From: Methylococcales bacterium
GTDB taxonomy: Bacteria; Pseudomonadota; Gammaproteobacteria; Methylococcales; Methylomonadaceae
Length of the DNA: 64,000 nucleotides
Reading direction: 5' to 3'
NCBI GenBank assembly: GCA_028707085.1
Contig: JAQTUW010000002.1
Coordinates: 1-64,000 of the forward strand
This document shows positions 62,575 through 64,000 of the stretch, piece by piece (the stretch's first letter is position 1; each line of letters opens with the position of its first letter). Position numbers and translations under genes: made by a program. The notes below the pieces were generated by a model, which saw only the letters and a program-made list of their open reading frames with translations, did no database searches and was not told the origin of the DNA.

Positions 62575-62860
62575 TTCAGAGGCGCCATGAGGAAGACAGC
62601 CCGGATTCTAACCTGTTTGGGCGGCGCAGAAAATCCCGGCCATCAATATCGCGGTTTTAATGGCCAGCTTGTAAATCGGCATGAAACCCTGTAAAAATTG
62701 AGGGAGACGACACGGCCGCCTCGGCCACGCAGAAAGCCGTTTGCCGTTAACACCTTTAGGAACCTGAAAACCCCGTCCTGATTCCCGTACGCCGGGCGCC
62801 TTCATTTGCGTTCAGTGCATCGTTTTTTAAGGTTTCATTTATTCAACCAGTCAGGCAATC
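62575..62860. other. intergenic region upstream of ppdK
   Basis: 286 bp between divergent genes. No gene seen; it should contain promoters of both the flavoprotein and ppdK, but I could not read a confident one. A frame at 62608-62805 (minus) has no supporting features. Confidence 0.45.
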
Positions 62861-64000
62861 ATGAATTCACGACATACTTATTCTTTCAATACCGGCGATG
62901 GAAAAAACAAGGCGCTGTTAGGCGGCAAGGGTGCCAATCTCTGCGAAATGACGCAAATGGGGCTAAATGTACCACCGGGATTCGTGATCTCCACCGAAAC
63001 CTGCCTGAGTTATCTGCAGCAAAACAGCCTGCCCGCCGGGCTAATGGATGAAGTACGGCGGCAAATTGCCGGAATAGAAGAATTGACCGGCAGACAATTT
63101 GGAGGAAACAGCGACCCGCTACTGGTTTCCGTGCGCTCAGGCGCGGCCATTTCCATGCCGGGCATGATGGCGACCATCCTCAATCTGGGACTGAACAAGC
63201 AAACCCTGGCCGGCCTGATCGAAATGACCGACGATCCACGCTTTGCCTACGACGCCTATCGCCGCTTTATCCAGATGTTCGGTAAGGTGGCGCTGGGGAT
63301 TGATGATGAAAAGTTTGACGTCCATTTCAATACCGTAAAACGTAATGCCGGCATCAAGGCCGATGTCGCGCTAAGCAGCGATCAGCTTCAGGAAATCAGC
63401 GAACTGTTTTTGAAAGTTGTTCATGAAGAAACGGCGCGGCCATTCCCGGAAGACGTCTACGACCAACTGGAACTGGCCATCAAGGCCGTCTTTCTCTCCT
63501 GGCAAAGCCATAAGGCCGTGGCTTATCGCCGGGCGTTCAATATCACCCCGAAAATTGCCAACGGCACCGCCGTGAACATCGTGACGATGGTATTCGGCAA
63601 TATGGGGGATGATTGCGCCACCGGCGTGGGCTTTACCCGTAATCCCGGCACCGGGGAAAATGAAATATACGGGGAATATCTGGTGAACGCCCAGGGCGAA
63701 GACGTGGTTGCCGGCATACGTACCCCAAAACCGGTGCAGGAAATGCGTAGCGAAATGCCGGAACAGTATCGGCAACTGCAGAACCTGCGCCACAAACTGG
63801 AAGCCTATTATCGGGAAATACAGGATTTTGAATTTACCATAGAGCGCGGGGTGCTGTACTGCCTGCAAACCCGCAACGGCAAAATGAATGCGGCGGCCAT
63901 GGTCAAAACCTCCATTGACATGGTAGCCGAAGAACTGATCGACAAACCCCGGGCGCTGCTGCGTATCAACCCGGAAAGTCTGGAACAGTTACTGCATCCG
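62861..64000 (+). CDS. ppdK: pyruvate, phosphate dikinase, 3'-truncated by contig end
   Basis: 380 codons are in the window of a family norm near 900. The visible part is the ATP-grasp nucleotide-binding domain: LGGKGANLCEMTQMGL, VSVRSGAAISMPGMMATIL, RRFIQMFGKVALGI, NMGDDCATGVGFTRNPGTGEN and FTIERGVLYCLQTRNGKM. The phosphohistidine and PEP/pyruvate domains lie beyond the edge. Interconverts PEP and pyruvate with ATP, phosphate, AMP and pyrophosphate. Start ATG 62861 (MNSRHTYSFNTGDG) is the family start; its ribosome site (CAGG) is weak. Confidence 0.95.
   Translation, partial: MNSRHTYSFNTGDGKNKALLGGKGANLCEMTQMGLNVPPGFVISTETCLSYLQQNSLPAGLMDEVRRQIAGIEELTGRQFGGNSDPLLVSVRSGAAISMPGMMATILNLGLNKQTLAGLIEMTDDPRFAYDAYRRFIQMFGKVALGIDDEKFDVHFNTVKRNAGIKADVALSSDQLQEISELFLKVVHEETARPFPEDVYDQLELAIKAVFLSWQSHKAVAYRRAFNITPKIANGTAVNIVTMVFGNMGDDCATGVGFTRNPGTGENEIYGEYLVNAQGEDVVAGIRTPKPVQEMRSEMPEQYRQLQNLRHKLEAYYREIQDFEFTIERGVLYCLQTRNGKMNAAAMVKTSIDMVAEELIDKPRALLRINPESLEQLLHP

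Noticed and set aside
62608..62805. 65-codon minus-strand frame upstream of ppdK
   Set aside because: No ribosome site or similarity; lies in the shared promoter region of the divergent genes.
1..64000. CRISPR array, tRNA or rRNA gene
   Set aside because: No regularly spaced direct repeats were seen in non-coding DNA and no cloverleaf or rRNA core sequence was recognised in the intergenic regions.

Overview
The window reads as one end-trimmed contig of a gammaproteobacterial chromosome of moderate GC. The gene set is mostly core metabolism with Gram-negative envelope functions: LPS heptosyltransferases, an ArnT-like transferase and type I secretion. It also carries PEP-CTERM (exosortase-sorted) proteins, hetero-subunit bacterioferritins, and both pyruvate kinase and pyruvate phosphate dikinase. 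That combination fits a methanotroph-like member of the Methylococcales, but no methane or methanol oxidation gene is present, so this placement is inference. The first 18 bases match a common Illumina adapter end and are not genomic. The last gene (ppdK) runs off the right edge. I see no rRNA, tRNA, CRISPR array, complete insertion sequence or prophage.

Layout. 1-7.4 kb: a truncated 2-hydroxyacid dehydrogenase, small membrane proteins, an SPFH protein, an acyltransferase, a DUF938 methyltransferase, then a tight four-gene operon (unknown, unknown with a frameshift, hemerythrin, AlkB) followed by a 190-bp inverted-repeat-bounded element. 7.4-18.6 kb: pyk-gap, hemJ, a lipid/glycosyl transfer cluster behind pyrC, then fmdB-aspS-nadA and ylqF. 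18.7-30.3 kb: a surface/secretion island with a large TPR lipoprotein, a YkuI-like EAL protein, a complete type I secretion system (ABC, HlyD, TolC) and, convergent to it, a 733-residue RTX protein built around four exact 106-residue repeats, preceded in its own operon by a PEP-CTERM protein. 30.3-36.4 kb: an AT-rich gene-poor stretch with a small HTH protein, a divergent lexA with unusual operator-like half-sites, a previously unannotated 50-residue membrane protein behind lexA, an anchored acidic protein and tex.

36.6-42.4 kb: the classical nrdR-ribD-ribE-ribBX-ribH-nusB-thiL-pgpA operon. 42.4-51.6 kb: a decayed VapC-type toxin locus, YgjV, a TPR-oxygenase fusion, trhP-rraA, ispH, ilvE, waaF-waaC. 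51.7-54.1 kb: two tandem PEP-CTERM paralogues with non-ATG starts. 54.5-62.6 kb: a cupin, two complementary bacterioferritin subunits, and a gltA-(DUF1674/SDHAF4-like)-sdhCDAB-sdhE operon, then a BaiN/HI0933-type flavoprotein. 62.9-64 kb: the start of ppdK.

The parts of most interest are the EAL/type I secretion/RTX/PEP-CTERM island, lexA with its half-site array and the small membrane gene behind it, the hemerythrin-AlkB operon with two unknown proteins, the division of labour between the two bacterioferritins, and the SDHAF4-like gene wedged between gltA and sdhC.
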